From: Chromobotia macracanthus
Taxonomy: Eukaryota; Chordata; Actinopteri; Cypriniformes; Botiidae
Assembly: GCA_036877525.1 (NCBI GenBank)
Contig: JAZGTH010000002.1
Span: 12,273,501-12,337,500 of the forward strand
Direction: 5' to 3'
DNA: 64,000 bases
In this document: one piece after another, positions 61,165-64,000 of the stretch
How the letters are laid out: every line of letters starts with the position of its first letter
Numbering within the stretch: position 1 is the first letter of the stretch
The notes under the pieces: model-generated
Database searches by the model: none
Told to the model about the DNA's origin: nothing
What the model saw: the letters and a program-made list of their open reading frames with translations, nothing else
Made by a program: the position numbers and the translations under genes

Positions 61165-61372
61165 CTAGCAGCTGCAGTACCCCACCCCATCACCAAGCAG
61201 GCCTGTATTCCTACCAAACACAGCTGTAATTTTGGAGGACTGAGAGTTTAGGATGTGATATTTTGTCTAAGAAGTTCATCTCATGATGGTCACCAGTCTA
61301 GAGGGGTAATTAAAACAGTGCTGCTTAAATATGTGCGCAGCTTACTTAGACTAAGGTGATCTGGGGTTGCTG

Positions 61373-61735
61373 CCCAACTAACAGGGAGTGATCTCAGAAC
61401 GTTGGCTAACATTCTCTAGTAGTTCTCTCAAAGTTATCAAAAAATGTTTATACAATAATGTTAGTAGACAACATTATTTATCACTAGCCAACAATCTAAA
61501 AAAACATTAGCATAAAACATTATTGTTAAATTGTCAGTGGAACATTTTAACACGTACAGGATTTAAAGTTTGAATCACAACTTTACAACCAAGCAAGTTA
61601 AGTTAAGAAAGTTAATGCAATGTCTAAAAACTGGCTACTTTGAACGTTTATAAACCATTCAAAAAGTGTGTAATATTTTTAGTATTAATGGAAACACTGG
61701 GGAAACATTCTCACAACCTAAAATTGTTAGCGGGG
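61373..61735 (+). mobile_element. CAGCTAAC element, full length
   Basis: Starts cccaactaacagggagtgat and ends acctaaaattgttagcgggg. Flanking dinucleotides tg and ta do not match. Confidence 0.9.
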
Positions 61736-64000
61736 TAGGTGGCTGCTTCTTGGCCTAAGTCAAAAGCTTCAGCCTTCAAAGTCTCTATGATGTTCTGTTA
61801 CCTAAATATAGCTCGTCTCCCCTTCTGTCTGATTGTCATTCACGCTCATAGCAGAAACTGTGTGCAAAAACTGTGCAGAAACTGTGTTTCATGCTTAATG
61901 TTCGAAGTTTGTTCTAATTTCCTAACCCTGAGTATATAGCAATAGTAATTGTGATGTTTGCCTTTTACTTTTACGACTTGAAATGATTTCAGCAGTTAAC
62001 ATTTTAAGCGTAATACCTCTCTGTTCCCGCGTGCGTACATGTGTGCTTTTAACATTAGCACATCGTCAGTTTCCATGGCGATTGTGCAAACAGTTTCCTT
62101 GACCTGGAAACTCCAAAGCACAAATGTTAGCATAGAAATACGTTGAGACCTTTCTGCACTATACACTGTGTATCGGAGTGCTGCAAAGCTCACTGTCCCT
62201 CCCTCAGGGCAGCTGACAAATTCTGTTAATACCGAATATACAGTTACAGTATACTGTAAATACAAACTCGCTCTGAAATTGTTCCAAACTGCATCGAAGA
62301 TGATACGGGCCAAGGAAATGGAGTCAATTAAAAATGTCACATATCCTAACCTGCAAAATATAAACAAACAAGGTACAAGTCAAATTGTGTTTCTGCAACA
62401 TACATTCAAGTGTTCCCAGCAAATACTACAAGGGAAAAACATCATGTACAGACAAAAATAGTAGACTAGACAGCTTCCCAAAACTAGACAGGGGTTGTTC
62501 CTAACTATACTATACATGTGCTTTCGTGTGTTCTACTTTAAACCCCGCAGTCGTGGGCGTCTGTCTGGTATAGATTACTCTGGACTGCCTCCAAGCCAGT
62601 GCCAGGCCTCTGAAGCGCTCGCCGATTAAGAGAGGACTCTTTGTGCTAAACTGACAAACCGCAGAGTCAAGGCAACATGTACAGGATAGGGGAGAGGAAG
62701 AGATGACTGTAACTCAACAACATCATTACTACCCGATCTGCTGCCAACAGGCCAGTACTTGTAAACACCCTTTTTACAGGACTCACATTTCCTCATGTTA
62801 TCCAAGTAAAAGCTACTTTGGAACTCAATGCGTTTAGAAGTAGTTTTTAGTCTGTGGCAAGGCTGATCAGAAGCAATAAGCCAAAAAGGCATTGTGCATT
62901 ACGGTGATTTTACCATAGTAAAGGCATGTTGTTATGCTGTGTTCCATAAAAATCAATTGTGGGATGGTCCTACTATTGCAGGTGTTTAATTGTTAACAGA
63001 GATGTCTCCTAGCAACCAAACAGAAGGGGATAAATGATGCTGTGTGTGCAGGTGTAAAAATATCAACAGAGAAGCTCATATTCACACCTGCCTCTGCAAA
63101 AAGATCGATGTAATGTAGGAACTAAGTTATTTATGCATTTTATTTGATTAAAGGAAAATCTGTATGTTCATGTGACAATTGCAAGCTTTAAAGTTTCTAG
63201 ATTCTAGATACACGCGTTTCCAAGTTTGACTTTCTGTTGCATTATTCCTGCACATAGGTTGGAAATACTGATGCATCATTAGACATGATGTGATTGTAAC
63301 AGAGAGCCTCTCTTTAAGAATACAGCAGTAATATGATAAAACTCTACATGTAAATTTGATAATCAAACTAATTCTTCTATCATATTATAGTTTATTAGCA
63401 TAAATGTGTAGGTAAATGATGTAGGCGCACTGTATGAATGCAATACAGAACTGTAAATTACAGTAAATATAGAATTCAACTCATGTACTGTAAATCTAAT
63501 CAATTGTTAGTTGGAACAATCTGTTTTATCATTTATTTTAGCTTATTCCCAGCTTAATAACATGAATGTAAAATTCACAACAGACCACAGTCCAAACAGT
63601 TCTGTTCTCTATCCTTTTGAATTAACATAATACATGTGCTTCCCTTGGCCCCCTTTAAACCTGACATCTTCGGAGCAGTTTGCATAAAATATTAAACTGT
63701 AATATGTTTAACCCTGTCGAGTTCTAAATAACGTTCTCTCTGTGCTTTGAGACAAGCGGGGTGATATATTACTGGATTTTTAATTGCAAGCATGTGTGGG
63801 ATGAACATACACAGCGTAATGCTGCCCCTACTGGTGCGGATGCATTAGTAATCCAATGTTACTTCATTAAATCTGACTCTAGCCCACCAATAGTGGACCT
63901 GCAGTACATCCATCACAAAAGCAAAGGCACCACTGACCTAAATTCATGACTACAGGCTTAACGACTGCTTGCGCGTTCACATGCGTGATATTCATTTCGA
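61736..64000. other. unique AT-rich DNA to the window end, no gene seen
   Basis: No repeat family member recognised in the last 2.2 kb. No open frame has a domain or a convincing splice framework. Confidence 0.5.

Noticed and set aside
60702..61229. 175-residue and 140-residue open frames on both strands
   Set aside because: Both are translations of the compound CA array (Thr/His on one strand, Cys/Val on the other).
63815..63835. CTCF-like core (ctgcccctactggtgc)
   Set aside because: It is one base short of the usual core spacing and has other mismatches; too weak alone.

Overview
The window looks like nuclear DNA of a teleost fish, most likely a cypriniform (carp or zebrafish relatives). 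The reasons are intron-containing vertebrate coding sequence, tRNA-derived SINEs with the DANA-type tail (a GCTTTGGATAAAAGCGTCTG-like core), the very common 'TAGTTCACCCAAAAATG ... CATTCCAAACCTGTATGACTTT' short repeat, and abundant (CA)n, (GA)n and (GATA)n microsatellites. The species assignment is inference.

Only one gene can be supported. Positions 430-4117 on the + strand hold the last four coding exons of ski, the SKI proto-oncogene homologue and SMAD co-repressor. All four exons have canonical AG/GT borders and matching phases, and encode the C-terminal 344 residues, including the long coiled coil. The 3' UTR starts at 4118. It has a proximal AATAAA at 4440 and may run through unique AT-rich DNA to an AATAAA at 7708.

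From about 7.8 kb to 64 kb I find no convincing protein-coding gene. The region is a gene desert or a very large intron, filled with short non-autonomous elements. The dominant family, called here the CAGCTAAC element, has termini CCCAGCTAACAGGGAAC and CAATTTTAGG-type TTGTTAGCTGGG, is about 340 bp when full length, and has about 24 copies in both orientations. Other repeats are DANA-like and other tRNA SINEs, the TTCACCC short inverted-repeat family, two unnamed repeat pairs, a CTGGTTTTAGCTGG palindromic element, a 46-bp minisatellite (about 22 copies near 59.5-60.5 kb), and a 17-bp minisatellite with higher-order structure (56.3-56.8 kb).

The most unusual observation concerns the CAGCTAAC family. 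Eight copies have an exact 2-bp target duplication. Three other copies (26540, 29697, 35003) instead sit exactly at the junction of a roughly 100-300 bp direct duplication of unrelated unique DNA, with the topology of a giant target-site duplication. A fourth copy interrupts the 46-bp tandem array. Other points are a (CA) tract starting at the 5' splice site of a ski exon, a perfect DR1 nuclear-receptor site in unique DNA at 24749, and a few unassigned exon-like open segments.
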